Source of the DNA: Vibrio lentus
GTDB lineage: Bacteria > Pseudomonadota > Gammaproteobacteria > Enterobacterales > Vibrionaceae
Length of the DNA: 44,415 bases
Assembly: GCF_002875945.1 (NCBI RefSeq)
Contig: NZ_MCZK01000002.1
Location: 1 to 44,415 of the forward strand
Direction of reading: 5' to 3'
Positions within the stretch are counted from its first letter, which is position 1, and each line of letters starts with the position of its first letter. Positions 1 to 7,411 of the stretch are shown here, in pieces. The notes beneath the pieces were generated by a model, which was not told where the DNA came from, did no database searches, and worked only from the letters and a program-made list of their open reading frames with translations. The position numbers were made by a program, and so were the translations under genes.

Positions 1-136
1 ACAAGGTGAGCAGCGTGGACGCCAAGAAGCCCTAAAGGAGATGGCGATTAAAATGATGCTAAATGGCATCGAACCACAATCCATTGCCGACGTTACAGGC
101 CTGACTAAAGACGAAATAGCCCAGCTTTCTCATTAG
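1..136 (+). CDS. rpn: Rpn family recombination-promoting nuclease, C-terminal fragment
   Basis: Open frame entering from the left edge (first full codon at base 2) and ending at TAG 134-136, 44 residues. The segment ends with GIEPQSIADVTGLTKDEIAQ, the C-terminal helix-turn-helix-like tail common in Rpn (PD-(D/E)XK nuclease/transposase) proteins. The missing N-terminal part matches the fragment at the right end of the window. Direct joining of the two window ends would be out of frame and would lack an estimated 60 residues, so the two pieces are either separate copies or one gene with unsequenced DNA between them. Family assignment is from recall of Vibrio Rpn proteins. Confidence 0.75.
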   Translation, partial: QGEQRGRQEALKEMAIKMMLNGIEPQSIADVTGLTKDEIAQLSH

Positions 137-241
137 TCCGCAAAATTAAGATATCAGTCTTTTCAGTTTGATGGGAAGGCTGATTCATCCCCCCACTCCT
201 TGTTACTCCTGTCACAACCACTCATCAGCTTAACCATACAC

Positions 242-277
242 AGCAAGAGCTAATAGGTCTATTTAACATATGATACA
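242..277 (+). repeat. Direct repeat, left copy
   Basis: A 36-bp stretch that reappears at 43336-43371 with one mismatch (T258 versus G43352), in the same orientation. It begins AGCAAGAGCTAATAGG and ends CATATGATACA. Here it lies about 105 bp after the rpn stop; the other copy precedes a small gene and the rpn start, so the pair brackets the rpn module if the ends are joined. It overlaps the dif-like site at 261-288. Confidence 0.85.
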
Positions 278-288
278 TAACACGCCGT
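261..288 (-). other. dif-like Xer recombination site, left
   Basis: On the minus strand the last 11 bases read ATATGTTAAAT, 10/11 identical to the XerD arm of Escherichia coli dif as I recall it (TTATGTTAAAT). The six bases before it read TGTATC, 5/6 of the dif spacer. The XerC-side arm ACGGCGTGTTA is poor, about 5/11. An identical spacer and XerD arm occur at 43355-43382. The architecture fits a plasmid-borne pdif-type site, but Xer binding is inferred. Confidence 0.5.
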
Positions 289-369
289 GAAAATAGACAT
301 GAAGAAAAAGATTTGAGTGTTCAGAAGGAAGGATTTGGGTGCGCCTTGGCATGAATCACAACACTGAAT

Positions 370-395
370 CAGGAAGAGGCTTACGCCTCTTCCTG
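370..395 (-). terminator. Hairpin after hok, probable 3' end or terminator
   Basis: Perfect 11-bp inverted repeat (370-380 and 385-395, loop TTAC) a few bases past the hok stop codon on the minus strand. There is no clear T-run, so it may instead be a stabilising 3' hairpin, as expected for long-lived hok mRNAs. Confidence 0.5.
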
Positions 396-400
396 CTCAG

Positions 401-559
401 CTACCTTACCATTTCGTAGACAACAAAGCGTGCTAGGAAATCTGTACTTCCATCTTTATATCGAACCTCGCAGAGCGAGTCTCGAACAATAAAAAGTCCA
501 CACAGAACGGTGAAACAAATCACCACCAAGCCCATCAGGGCTATTTTACTCTTGGGCAT
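401..559 (-). CDS. hok: Hok/Gef-type type I toxin, membrane-depolarising peptide
   Basis: A 52-residue protein starting MPKSKIALMG with one hydrophobic segment (about residues 6-24), then RDSLCEVRYKDG and a C-terminal VVYE. This follows the Hok family closely: R1 Hok has RKSLCEIRYRDG and ends AYESGK. Hok peptides insert in the inner membrane and kill plasmid-free segregants when the antisense RNA decays. The start at 559 is chosen because AGGAGG lies about 10 bases upstream. The frame is open 18 codons further back, which could be a mok-like leader. The antisense partner is recognisable on the other strand at about 601-668. Confidence 0.85.
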   Translation of the reverse strand: MPKSKIALMGLVVICFTVLCGLFIVRDSLCEVRYKDGSTDFLARFVVYEMVR

Positions 560-565
560 TTTTTG

Positions 566-594
566 TTGCCTCCTAGTGATAAAGAGGCTAATAT
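566..594 (+). promoter_or_regulatory. Candidate sok promoter
   Basis: TTGCCT (566-571) and TAATAT (589-594) are separated by 17 bp and would start transcription near base 601, about 17 bases before the TGCCTCG segment of the sok-like RNA. In R1 the sok start lies a similar distance ahead of that segment. The promoter overlaps the hok ribosome-binding region on the opposite strand. Confidence 0.55.
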
Positions 595-600
595 TTGTAG

Positions 601-668
601 TGTTTGGATACATACATTGCCTCGTAAGTTTTAATTAACTTTCGGGGCTTTTGTCTATCTGCCACAAA
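601..668 (+). ncRNA. sok: Sok-like antisense RNA
   Basis: Opposite the hok leader. The order of blocks matches R1 Sok: TGCCTCG (618-624), a TTAATTAAC segment (631-639), CGGGGCTT (643-650), then TCTGCCACA (658-666). In hok/sok systems this unstable RNA pairs with the leader of the hok message and blocks translation. Boundaries are estimated from the promoter and from the R1 RNA length; the 3' end is not defined. Confidence 0.7.
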
Positions 669-738
669 CAAAAATGTTTAAATGATTGCTCATGGCAAAC
701 AGCCAAGAGCACCCGTAAACACTATATCACGACTCAGG

Positions 739-1155
739 TTAAGTTAAGCTATCTTCCTGAATTTTTAAGAATTCATTCCTAAATACCAAAGGCTGAGAAA
801 TCCCTGGAATAGGTGCTTGAGCATTACCAGCACCTCCAACAACAATACTTCCAAAATTAAAAATACGACCGATAATTCCCTGCTCTACCTGTACACTCTC
901 CGTTTTTACTAGGCTAAGTTCAATTGTACTACGCCTGATAAGACCAAATTTAGCAATAACCCGCTTATCAGTAATAGCTAACTCTGTTGTGTAATATTTA
1001 ACTAATCCAGATAGCCAAAAAATCAAGCCAAAACCATAAAATTGAAGTAAGAGTAACCCAATGACAAAGTTAGGTAGTAAGCTCCAAATGCTTACTCTCC
1101 CTTCATACTTAATATTTTCATTATTGATTAGGTTTGCTTTTACAAAAGACCCCAT
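739..1155 (-). CDS. PH-domain membrane protein (YdbS/YdbT type)
   Basis: 138 residues. The N-terminus contains YEGRVSIWSLLPNF followed by two hydrophobic stretches (about residues 22-52). A bacterial PH-like segment follows (YYTTELAITDKRVIAKFGLI, then STIELSLVKTESVQVEQGIIGRIFNFGSIVV). This is the usual small bPH_2 arrangement: two membrane helices and a beta-rich cytoplasmic domain with the I-x-D-K-R turn. Function is unknown. It sits alone on the minus strand beside the hok/sok module, so it is probably accessory cargo. Confidence 0.75.
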   Translation of the reverse strand: MGSFVKANLINNENIKYEGRVSIWSLLPNFVIGLLLLQFYGFGLIFWLSGLVKYYTTELAITDKRVIAKFGLIRRSTIELSLVKTESVQVEQGIIGRIFNFGSIVVGGAGNAQAPIPGISQPLVFRNEFLKIQEDSLT

Positions 1156-1799
1156 AAAAATTCAAATCCTGTTTAATTAAAGTTAATAGTGAGTCATCAA
1201 TCATACCCCATCGATGGCATAATCACTAAATCCGCATACCCAAAGTTTTTACTGGGAAATACCAAGTAAGCTTTCCAATTCAACCGCTCGGCGCAATCCC
1301 GTAGCTGGCGTAGCCAGTCGGAGGGTGAGCAAGCGGAATATCGCTCTAACCTGAACTATGGCACGGTCACTGAAAAACCTAATTTGAGAGCTAAAGAGGG
1401 GATCGATCAAGTTAGCCGTGGGGGATGAGACTGACGCGCTTCGCTTGTCGGATTTGGGCGATGGATAACTATTCGCTCGTTCCTCACGAAAGTTACCCAC
1501 ACCCAAATCAGGAATGAATCACTCTAATGTTTATTTATTCTAATGTTATTTAATTCTTTTGTTTTGCTTACCTGAATATCTTTAGGAAGACCTAAAGGTC
1601 TACCTTTAGGATTGCCTACACGAATTTCTTTAGGGGGTAGGCCTATTATGGCTTTTTAGGGAGAATTGGGCGTATTTGATGGGGATTTTGATGGGTTAGG
1701 TGTTTGGGGATGAGGTTGATTTGTGATAGGTGTCACATTTACTTTTCTTGAGATGTAAAAAAGCCTACCGAGCTAACGGCATTCTAAAAATTTGAGGGG
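1156..1799. other. Intergenic region with clustered inverted repeats
   Basis: About 640 bp without a convincing gene. An open frame on the minus strand (1249-1506, 85 codons) would need a TTG start, has no good ribosome site and has Ser/Arg-rich composition, so I do not call it. From 1500 the DNA turns T-rich with short direct repeats (TCTAATGTT) and overlapping inverted repeats at 1580-1645. It lies just downstream of the winged-helix gene at 1800-2318, as an origin might. Confidence 0.5.
1580..1610. repeat. Nested inverted repeats (candidate origin or terminator element)
   Basis: CTTTAGG (1580-1586) pairs with CCTAAAG (1591-1597), while CCTAAAGGT (1591-1599) also pairs perfectly with ACCTTTAGG (1602-1610), giving two mutually exclusive hairpins. 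A further GCCTAC/GTAGGC pair surrounds the next 30 bases. No T-run follows, so a simple terminator is less likely than a protein-binding or origin structure. Confidence 0.5.
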
Positions 1800-2318
1800 T
1801 TATTTGGGAGGTTCGTATTCTTCCCACTCGTAAGTGTCGATATCAGGTTGCTCTGACACTGAGGCTTCGTCTAATTGTTGAGTGATGTAATCAACTCTAG
1901 CGGCTGATGCTTGTTGAGTGGCTTCTTTTTTCTTGTTTTTCTTTCTGAGATGTCGATTAAAAAGCGTTTTGGCTTTTTTGTAATATAACCCGAACATCTC
2001 AAGAGCAAATTCGTACTTGTTTGCAACTTGTCTTGGGGCGGAGTCAATGGCGGTTTTGGTGAATTGAGCTGTGACTTTAATTCGACCGGTCTTTTTGGCT
2101 TTGGCTATCAGCTCTGTAACGTAGTTAACACAACACCCCATTCTCGCAGCGATTTTTTTTCGGCTTGGGAATGCGCATTGTTTTTGAGTATTAAAGAACG
2201 TTGAGATACAAACCAACAAGGATTTGATGTCCGCAGAAATGCTTTCATCCCGAGCGATAGCATCCGTCAGTTGATTGTGGTGTTCGAGAAGAGTGAGTTC
2301 TTTTTTAGCGGTAGTCAT
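1800..2318 (-). CDS. Winged-helix protein, candidate plasmid replication initiator
   Basis: 172 residues from ATG 2318, chosen because AAAGGTGG lies about 6 bases upstream; a GTG at 2327 is possible. Residues about 25-95 look like the helix-turn-helix domain often found at the N-terminus of phage and plasmid replication proteins (SADIKSLLVCISTFF, then FPSRKKIAARMGCCVNYVTE). A strongly basic stretch (RHLRKKNKKKE) and an acidic, aromatic tail follow. A 41-codon leader ORF overlaps its start, a layout used by several rep genes for translational coupling. Replication function is inferred from this and from the absence of any other Rep; a transcription factor is the alternative. Confidence 0.6.
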   Translation of the reverse strand: MTTAKKELTLLEHHNQLTDAIARDESISADIKSLLVCISTFFNTQKQCAFPSRKKIAARMGCCVNYVTELIAKAKKTGRIKVTAQFTKTAIDSAPRQVANKYEFALEMFGLYYKKAKTLFNRHLRKKNKKKEATQQASAARVDYITQQLDEASVSEQPDIDTYEWEEYEPPK

Positions 2319-2430
2319 CGTAACCACCTTTCATCTCAAATGAGAAAGTCAAACGGCAAGTTTGAGGTTCATTTGGTGAATAGGCTGGTTCTGATGATTT
2401 TATGAGCTGTAGATAAGGAGAGTTTTTCAT
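2305..2430 (-). CDS. Leader ORF overlapping the winged-helix gene
   Basis: ATG at 2430, 41 codons, TAA at 2305-2307. It overlaps the start of the next gene by 14 bp in another frame and contains that gene's ribosome site, so ribosomes ending here could reinitiate. The peptide ends LTFSFEMKGGYDDYR and has no family I recognise. A weak GGA ribosome site precedes it. It may be a coupling leader peptide or chance. Confidence 0.4.
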   Translation of the reverse strand: MKNSPYLQLIKSSEPAYSPNEPQTCRLTFSFEMKGGYDDYR

Positions 2431-2534
2431 TTTAAATTCCAGAGAGGTTTGAATGTTTTTAGTTGGTTGCTAAAAACAAAGATGACTCAGAGTACACAAG
2501 ATGAATGGAAGAGGCAAATAATAATTTTTTATAC

Positions 2535-2573
2535 AAAAAAGCCGCCTACTCTCTGGGTAAGGCGGCTTTTTTG
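2535..2573. terminator. Bidirectional rho-independent terminator
   Basis: A6-GCCGCCT, loop, AGGCGGC-T6: a strong GC stem with A and T runs on both sides, so it can act in either direction. It ends the repressor transcript coming from 2728 on the minus strand and separates it from the winged-helix gene. Confidence 0.9.
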
Positions 2574-2727
2574 CAAATGCTTAACGTTAAGGTACCACCC
2601 CTAACACATTCAATTCAAAAATACACTACATATAACTCTATGTAGTAATGTGCTATGTGGTGCACTCTGTTTGAACAACATAACTATCGCATTTTTAGTT
2701 TTATTTATCAAAGATATTTTTGTTTAC

Positions 2728-3357
2728 TTAGCTGGCTAAATACGATGAATGCCAAACAACCCGACCAACTATGGTTAAATTTTCATCAAGCCTAGCATCT
2801 TTTGATATGACTTCATCATCAAAGTCCTGATTATAGCTTCGGATGATAATATTATCTGGTGTTTCTATTAATACTTTTACCCTAAGTAAATCTCCTTGTC
2901 GTATGACATACATCATCCCATCTCTGAGTTCTTTTTTGTTGATATTGAGAGCAATAATAGACCCATCCTGTAAAACAGGAGTCATAGAGTTTCCTTTTGC
3001 CCTGATGCAACAAATATTTTCCTCACCTTCATTTTCTACAATACTTTTAGGTATGGGGTACATCTCAGGAGCTTCGTTATTACAGAGATTCCCATCTCCA
3101 GCACTAGCAAAGATCTCATGGTAAAAGTCTACGAAGATAACATGTTCTCTGTGACCCTCCAGATCTCCAGTTAATAACCATTTAGGTTCAACTTCTAATA
3201 GTTTGGCTAGATCATTTAGGGTTTCTCCTGCCGGAATACTATCCCCTTTTTCCCATCGAGATACTGCCATTTTTGAGAGAGATACATGCTCTGCTATCTC
3301 TAATTGCGTTATTCCTTTTAATTTTCTTTGGATCTTTAACCTATCGCCAAATCTCAT
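2728..3357 (-). CDS. LexA/CI-type repressor with S24 autocleavage domain
   Basis: 209 residues. Residues 5-60 form an HTH_3 (Xre) domain (ITQLEIAEHVSLSKMAVSRW). The C-terminal S24 domain has the catalytic serine in GNSMTP (S124) and lysine in LLRVKVL (K161), and an Ala-Gly pair (A86-G87 in FASAGDG) at the expected self-cleavage position. Such repressors are cleaved when RecA is activated by DNA damage. It is transcribed away from the transfer region, with repeated T-rich elements in the divergent gap, so it probably controls the start of the transfer operon and its own gene. A cleavage-linked switch is known for SXT SetR; here it is inference. Confidence 0.9.
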   Translation of the reverse strand: MRFGDRLKIQRKLKGITQLEIAEHVSLSKMAVSRWEKGDSIPAGETLNDLAKLLEVEPKWLLTGDLEGHREHVIFVDFYHEIFASAGDGNLCNNEAPEMYPIPKSIVENEGEENICCIRAKGNSMTPVLQDGSIIALNINKKELRDGMMYVIRQGDLLRVKVLIETPDNIIIRSYNQDFDDEVISKDARLDENLTIVGRVVWHSSYLAS

Positions 3358-3439
3358 TGCGTTCCCGTGAATTAACTTGAGTTATCGACTCTGGCTATTT
3401 CACGTTTTATTTGTTGAAACCCCAAATACATCCTTGTTT

Positions 3440-3473
3440 TTTTTGTTTACTTTGTTGTTTTTTTTTGTTTACT
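3440..3473. promoter_or_regulatory. Two direct TTTTTGTTTACT elements, candidate repressor operators
   Basis: The 12-mer occurs at 3440-3451 and 3462-3473, start to start 22 bp, two helical turns. A third copy lies at 2717-2728, overlapping the repressor stop codon. The pair lies between the divergent repressor and the small gene at 3507. Binding is untested. Confidence 0.45.
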
Positions 3474-3506
3474 GTTTGTTTGATCAGGTATGCAATTGAG
3501 TTTTCT

Positions 3507-3689
3507 ATGACTTCTGAAACTAAAAAATGCACGAATGTGACGGCAACTCTCGACTATGAGACGAACCAGCACCTTACGCGCTCAGCATCGGCTCATGGCC
3601 GAAGTAAACGAATTGAAGCGCTGTTTGTGCTGCGAGCGTTTTATCGCTTGCCTGTAAAACAGCAAAAAGAAATTTTGTCACCAGAGTAA
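3507..3689 (+). CDS. Ribbon-helix-helix-like small protein
   Basis: 60 residues from ATG 3507. The upstream part of the frame (from 3411) encodes a low-complexity Cys/Phe run and is excluded. TNVTATLDYETNQHLTRSAS could be a beta strand plus helix, followed by a second helical region (RIEALFVLRAFYRL), the fold plan of MetJ/Arc-type DNA binders. It is the first rightward gene after the repressor and lies under the candidate operators, so it could be a relaxosome accessory protein or a regulator of transfer. Confidence 0.55.
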   Translation: MTSETKKCTNVTATLDYETNQHLTRSASAHGRSKRIEALFVLRAFYRLPVKQQKEILSPE

Positions 3690-3762
3690 GACTCGACAAG
3701 ATTTGATTTTTTTTGTCCGTTTCCTGTGTGGAATTGGATCTTAAACACCGCTCTTTAACAAT

Positions 3763-3891
3763 GTGTGCCATGAACGACTTAACGCGGGGTTTACTCTGCG
3801 TGGTCACTCCGAGCAAACCAGTGACGGAGGACAGAAATTCACTGAAATCAACCTTATTTACCGCTACGGCGACCGGGTGTGCGACCTATAG
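3763..3891 (+). CDS. Possible small gene, perhaps frameshifted
   Basis: GTG 3763 opens a 42-codon frame ending GQKFTEINLIYRYGDRVCDL. An overlapping ATG frame at 3769 reads MNDLTRGLLCVVTPSKPVTE and continues with less protein-like sequence. The first half of the ATG frame and the second half of the GTG frame together would make one natural-looking 40-residue protein, suggesting a frameshifted relic. A further 18-codon ORF (3894-3950) follows. I recognise no family with certainty. Confidence 0.3.
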   Translation: MCHERLNAGFTLRGHSEQTSDGGQKFTEINLIYRYGDRVCDL

Positions 3892-3986
3892 ATAATGGAA
3901 GTGCATAGGCTGGTATGGCTGAACTGTGAGAATGACCCGAAATGTAAATAAGCGCCGCCTTGGTCTTGGCGGTTCGGTTAAGACCC

Positions 3987-4021
3987 TTTGCAAATCACAT
4001 TCTTTGAGTGTGATTTGCAAA
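3987..4021. promoter_or_regulatory. 13-bp perfect inverted repeat before the virB operon
   Basis: TTTGCAAATCACA (3987-3999) is mirrored by TGTGATTTGCAAA (4009-4021) around a 9-base spacer. It is not followed by a T-run, so it looks more like a dimeric regulator site or an mRNA leader hairpin than a terminator. It lies 31 bp before the first gene of the block. A GC hairpin (CCGCC/GGCGG) sits just upstream at about 3953-3973. Confidence 0.6.
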
Positions 4022-4052
4022 ATCAATCAAACTCAAATAAGAGAGAGTGTGG

Positions 4053-4196
4053 ATGAGTAAGAAAAAAGAATCCTCTGAGCGTCTAGCTAGGCAGGCTGAG
4101 GCTAGGCGACGTATTGAGTTGCGTGAAGAACTCAAATCCTCCGGACTTGATTGGGAAGATTGGCCGTTGGTGCTCGGGCTGGAGCGTCATGAATAA
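4053..4196 (+). CDS. Small charged protein, first gene of the virB operon
   Basis: 47 residues, with GAGAGAG upstream of ATG 4053. Residues 2-28 are Lys/Arg/Glu-rich and probably one helix (SSERLARQAEARRRIELREE). The end is hydrophobic with tryptophans (DWEDWPLVLG). Its stop overlaps the virB3 start by 8 bp, so it is translationally coupled to the secretion genes. No family recognised. Confidence 0.6.
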   Translation: MSKKKESSERLARQAEARRRIELREELKSSGLDWEDWPLVLGLERHE

Positions 4197-4536
4197 CCCC
4201 CAACTCAAGCGATTTCAGCACCTCTCAGCGGTCACGCTGCTTTTCGGTATTCCACTCAAACTCTTCGCGTTAGCTGGGCTCTTTGCGGGCTTTGGCTTCA
4301 TTGTGTTCATTGATTGGTTTGGCTGGTTATTTGGGTTGCCAATAGGTGCGCTGTGGTGCGCTCTCATTATGATGCCGCTTCGCTGGGCGCATGAAGATGA
4401 CCCACACGCGTGGGTATTTTGGCTAGCGAGGCGGAAGACAACGGATTTGACGTCGGATGACGTCAATATCAAGCGCCTCTCTATCATCAAAGAGCAGGGC
4501 GTTTATTCATATCAACAATGGAAACAACAACGATGA
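4189..4536 (+). CDS. virB3: VirB3-like inner-membrane T4SS protein
   Basis: 115 residues from ATG 4189, which overlaps the preceding stop. Two hydrophobic segments (about residues 17-65, with GFIVFIDWFGWLFGLPIGAL) sit near the N-terminus, followed by HEDDPHAWVFWLARRKT and a basic tail, the short two-helix form of VirB3/TrbD proteins. VirB3 works with VirB4 in the inner-membrane complex. The order virB3, virB2, virB4 differs from Agrobacterium virB2, virB3, virB4. Confidence 0.7.
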   Translation: MNNPQLKRFQHLSAVTLLFGIPLKLFALAGLFAGFGFIVFIDWFGWLFGLPIGALWCALIMMPLRWAHEDDPHAWVFWLARRKTTDLTSDDVNIKRLSIIKEQGVYSYQQWKQQR

Positions 4537-4850
4537 CAACTCTTACTCGCCCCTCTTTGGGGCTTTTTTTGTACTGTATGTTGGCCACTCAAGCTCATGC
4601 GTCAGTCTCACTCGGCTCTAGTTCGGGCGGATTTGCGAAGATAGCGGCCTTCTTTCAGGAAATTGTGGACTTTCTAGGGGGCACGGGCACCTTGTTTGTC
4701 GTGTTCATCTCTGCGGCCGCCGCGATTATGTTGTGGATTATTGCACCACAATCCGGTAGTGCGGTGATGGCGTGGATTTTCAGAGTTTGTGTAGGCGCGA
4801 TTTCTTTGTTTAGTTTGGCGACCGTCATGACTTGGCTACAGAGTTTTTAA
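4533..4850 (+). CDS. virB2: VirB2/TrbC-like pilin subunit
   Basis: 105 residues from ATG 4533 (ATGA overlap with the upstream stop; the ATG at 4518 lies further inside the upstream gene). A signal-like segment ending in HASVSLG is followed by two long hydrophobic helices (GTLFVVFISAAAAIMLWIIA and AVMAWIFRVCVGAISLFSL). Cleavage after Ala and two helices joined by a short loop are typical of conjugative major pilins. It precedes virB4 by one base. Confidence 0.75.
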   Translation: MTTLTRPSLGLFLYCMLATQAHASVSLGSSSGGFAKIAAFFQEIVDFLGGTGTLFVVFISAAAAIMLWIIAPQSGSAVMAWIFRVCVGAISLFSLATVMTWLQSF

Positions 4851-4851
4851 T

Positions 4852-7356
4852 ATGAGCGCCCTAAACCAAGCCATTCAAACGTACGCTGCTCTTGATGAAG
4901 GGCAGGTATTGACTTATCACGGCTCGGTTTTGGGCGTGATTTCGTTATCCGGCGTTGAGCCCAATTTGTTGTCACCCGAAGAAAAAGCGTGGGTGTCATT
5001 ACTGCTGCGCCATGTGATACAAAGGCTTCCGTTTGAAGCCACATTAACTCAGCATTACTTTCATTATGACAGCCCAGACATTGAATTTACGCGTCGCGAT
5101 AACGCGCGAGCGCAACTGGTATCTTCGAGACGCGCGGCATTTTTAAACCATAAGCGTGAGCTCTATCAATCGTCGCTGTTTTGGACGGTTGAAGTGAAAA
5201 GTGTGGCCAATTACGCCTCTCTGGGCAGTGAGATGGTGCGTCTTTGTATGACCGCTTTGTTTGATGTCAGCGCAAGGCAGCAATTGAAAATTGCACTGTC
5301 CAATCGCGCTTCTGTGTTGTTTGATGAAAGAGAGCTCTTTGAGCAGTGTGAGTTGCTGGATGAGGCGCTCGATAACACGATGCTCGGCCTCTCTTTTCGC
5401 TCTCTGTTTAATGAAAAGCTCACGTCCCCTCAAATTTTTGCCCTGCAAAAGGCATTGGTCACGTTACAGCCTCAAGCGCTCTCTGCCCCTTACCTGTCCG
5501 CTCCCAATCAAGATTGGGACAGGCTGCTTTCCAGTGGTCACGTCAGTGTTGTGGTGTTGGAGGGGCAGCACTACTTAAAAATTGAGCATGACAGCGTGGT
5601 GTATGCTCGCATTGCTGCCGTGAATGGCATTGGTATGAGTTACACCCCAGAGTGCGCATGGGCAAGTGATGCTAACCCCGCACTGGAAAAGGGCAACTAT
5701 CTTTTCTTTACCCGTTTTCAGTCCTATTCCAAGCAAGGTAAGCGAGGCGTCGTGAAAGACCGCGAAGCGGAATTGCACCGCTCTCAGCTCTCGCTGATGG
5801 ACTTGGCGAAGGGGGAGGCTGACCAAGGCTCGATTCGTATGAAAATCGAGAGCAACCATGCGTTAAGTGCCGTCATGCGTGATTTGGAGCGAATGAGCGA
5901 AGATGAAGACAAGTACGGTGAGTGGCTTTCGTTTGTGGTGGTCTTTGATGAAGATTGGCAGAAAGTAAAAAAATGCACAAAGCGCATGAAGTCAGTGTTG
6001 GACAACTCGGATTTTCATCTACTGTGGGAAAAGGCAGGATTGCTGGATGCGTATGAGTTGTTGCTGCTCGGCTCAAACAAGAAAAGCGTCCGGTCGAGCG
6101 TGATTAACAGCAGTCAAGCTGGGGCGCTCTCGCTGTTCTTTCGCAGTCATGAAGGGTTTCCCACATGGCTTCGTAATGATAAGCCCGAAGAGGCGTTGTA
6201 CGTTTTTGAAAGTGATGATGGTGTGCCGTTTCACTACACGCCCTTTGTCGGGGATAAGTGTTTGGTGATTGGTGTCGGTCCGACCCGAAGCGGTAAGACT
6301 TTTTTAAAACAATGTGTCTCTAATCACTTCTTAAAGCTCGGTGGCATGTATTGCGCCATGGATATTGATGCGGGGAGCGAGCCATTAGCTCGATTCTTTA
6401 AAGACGATGCGGCGTTGTTCTGCTTGAAGGACACGCAGCAATCGAAAGGGTTTAATCCTTTCTTCATGAGTCGCGGTCAAGGGGATGACGGTTTTGTGCG
6501 TCATATGTTGGAGTTGGTTCGTCTGATGCTACTGATGAACGACGCGCAAGAGTTGCAAACACTGACCGCAACAGAGCAAGACGAGTTGGAAAGCGCCATT
6601 GTTCATGTGATGTCACAAGACGGAAAGCTACGCTCTTTCTCCTCGATGCTCGGCAAGTGCAAACCCTCTCTCAACCAGAAGCTCAAGAACTTCAAGCGTG
6701 GCGGTATCTACGGCAATTTGTTTGACAATGAAGTGGACGCCATTGGTGTGTTGAATAAACCGTTTTCGGTTTATAACACGGAAGGGGTGAAAGACACCCC
6801 AGCATTAGCGCAGTTGGTGAATACGGAAATATTCTTTCGCAGCGTTCGGTTGTTTGAAGACCCTCAATACCGCACTCGGGCTAAGTTCTTTGAAGTGGAT
6901 GAAGCACAATACGTTTTATCGCAAAAAGGCGCAGCGGAGTTTGTGATAGCGAAAGCGCGAACATGGTTTAAACACGGCGGTGGCATGGGGTTTTGGACGC
7001 AATCGCCTAAGCATTACTCTGACTTGTCGGAGTGGGGCACTTTAATGAGCGCCGCCACGACCTTCATCTTCATGGCGGATGCGGAAATGAAGCGAGAAGA
7101 CTACCTGCACGCCTTTCCTTTTTTAACTCAAGCTGAGCTAGACGTGATTGGCTCACTTAAACCTAAGCAGCAAGCCTTCATCAAGCAGCCTGATGCGGGC
7201 ATTGCCAAGGTGATTAATCTTCATGTTGAGCCTGAGCAGTATGTGGTGGCGACGTCACGCCCTCATGAAGCGGCCTTGGCTCAGCGCATTTTCAATGAAG
7301 AGCCGGATGTCGATGTCGCTGTCGATAGAATCGTGGCTGAGTTAAATCTTGGATGA
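4852..7356 (+). CDS. virB4: VirB4 ATPase of the type IV secretion system
   Basis: 834 residues, the usual size for VirB4/TrbE/CagE proteins. Walker A is GPTRSGKT (about residues 476-483) and a Walker B-like KFFEVDEAQ follows near 683-691. The long N-terminal half lacks catalytic motifs, as expected for the VirB3/VirB8-contacting domain. The enzyme powers pilus assembly and substrate transfer at the inner membrane. The gene starts one base after the virB2 stop, so the operon is continuous. Confidence 0.95.
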   Translation: MSALNQAIQTYAALDEGQVLTYHGSVLGVISLSGVEPNLLSPEEKAWVSLLLRHVIQRLPFEATLTQHYFHYDSPDIEFTRRDNARAQLVSSRRAAFLNHKRELYQSSLFWTVEVKSVANYASLGSEMVRLCMTALFDVSARQQLKIALSNRASVLFDERELFEQCELLDEALDNTMLGLSFRSLFNEKLTSPQIFALQKALVTLQPQALSAPYLSAPNQDWDRLLSSGHVSVVVLEGQHYLKIEHDSVVYARIAAVNGIGMSYTPECAWASDANPALEKGNYLFFTRFQSYSKQGKRGVVKDREAELHRSQLSLMDLAKGEADQGSIRMKIESNHALSAVMRDLERMSEDEDKYGEWLSFVVVFDEDWQKVKKCTKRMKSVLDNSDFHLLWEKAGLLDAYELLLLGSNKKSVRSSVINSSQAGALSLFFRSHEGFPTWLRNDKPEEALYVFESDDGVPFHYTPFVGDKCLVIGVGPTRSGKTFLKQCVSNHFLKLGGMYCAMDIDAGSEPLARFFKDDAALFCLKDTQQSKGFNPFFMSRGQGDDGFVRHMLELVRLMLLMNDAQELQTLTATEQDELESAIVHVMSQDGKLRSFSSMLGKCKPSLNQKLKNFKRGGIYGNLFDNEVDAIGVLNKPFSVYNTEGVKDTPALAQLVNTEIFFRSVRLFEDPQYRTRAKFFEVDEAQYVLSQKGAAEFVIAKARTWFKHGGGMGFWTQSPKHYSDLSEWGTLMSAATTFIFMADAEMKREDYLHAFPFLTQAELDVIGSLKPKQQAFIKQPDAGIAKVINLHVEPEQYVVATSRPHEAALAQRIFNEEPDVDVAVDRIVAELNLG

Positions 7357-7411
7357 GCCTATCGGGACTCGTCGAGAAAAACACATTAACAAAAACAGAA
7401 GGACAATAGAG

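Noticed and set aside
1249..1506. 85-codon minus-strand frame
   Set aside because: Requires TTG, has no ribosome site and an unnatural Ser/Arg/Leu composition. It might be a fragment of a repeated element, but nothing identifies it.
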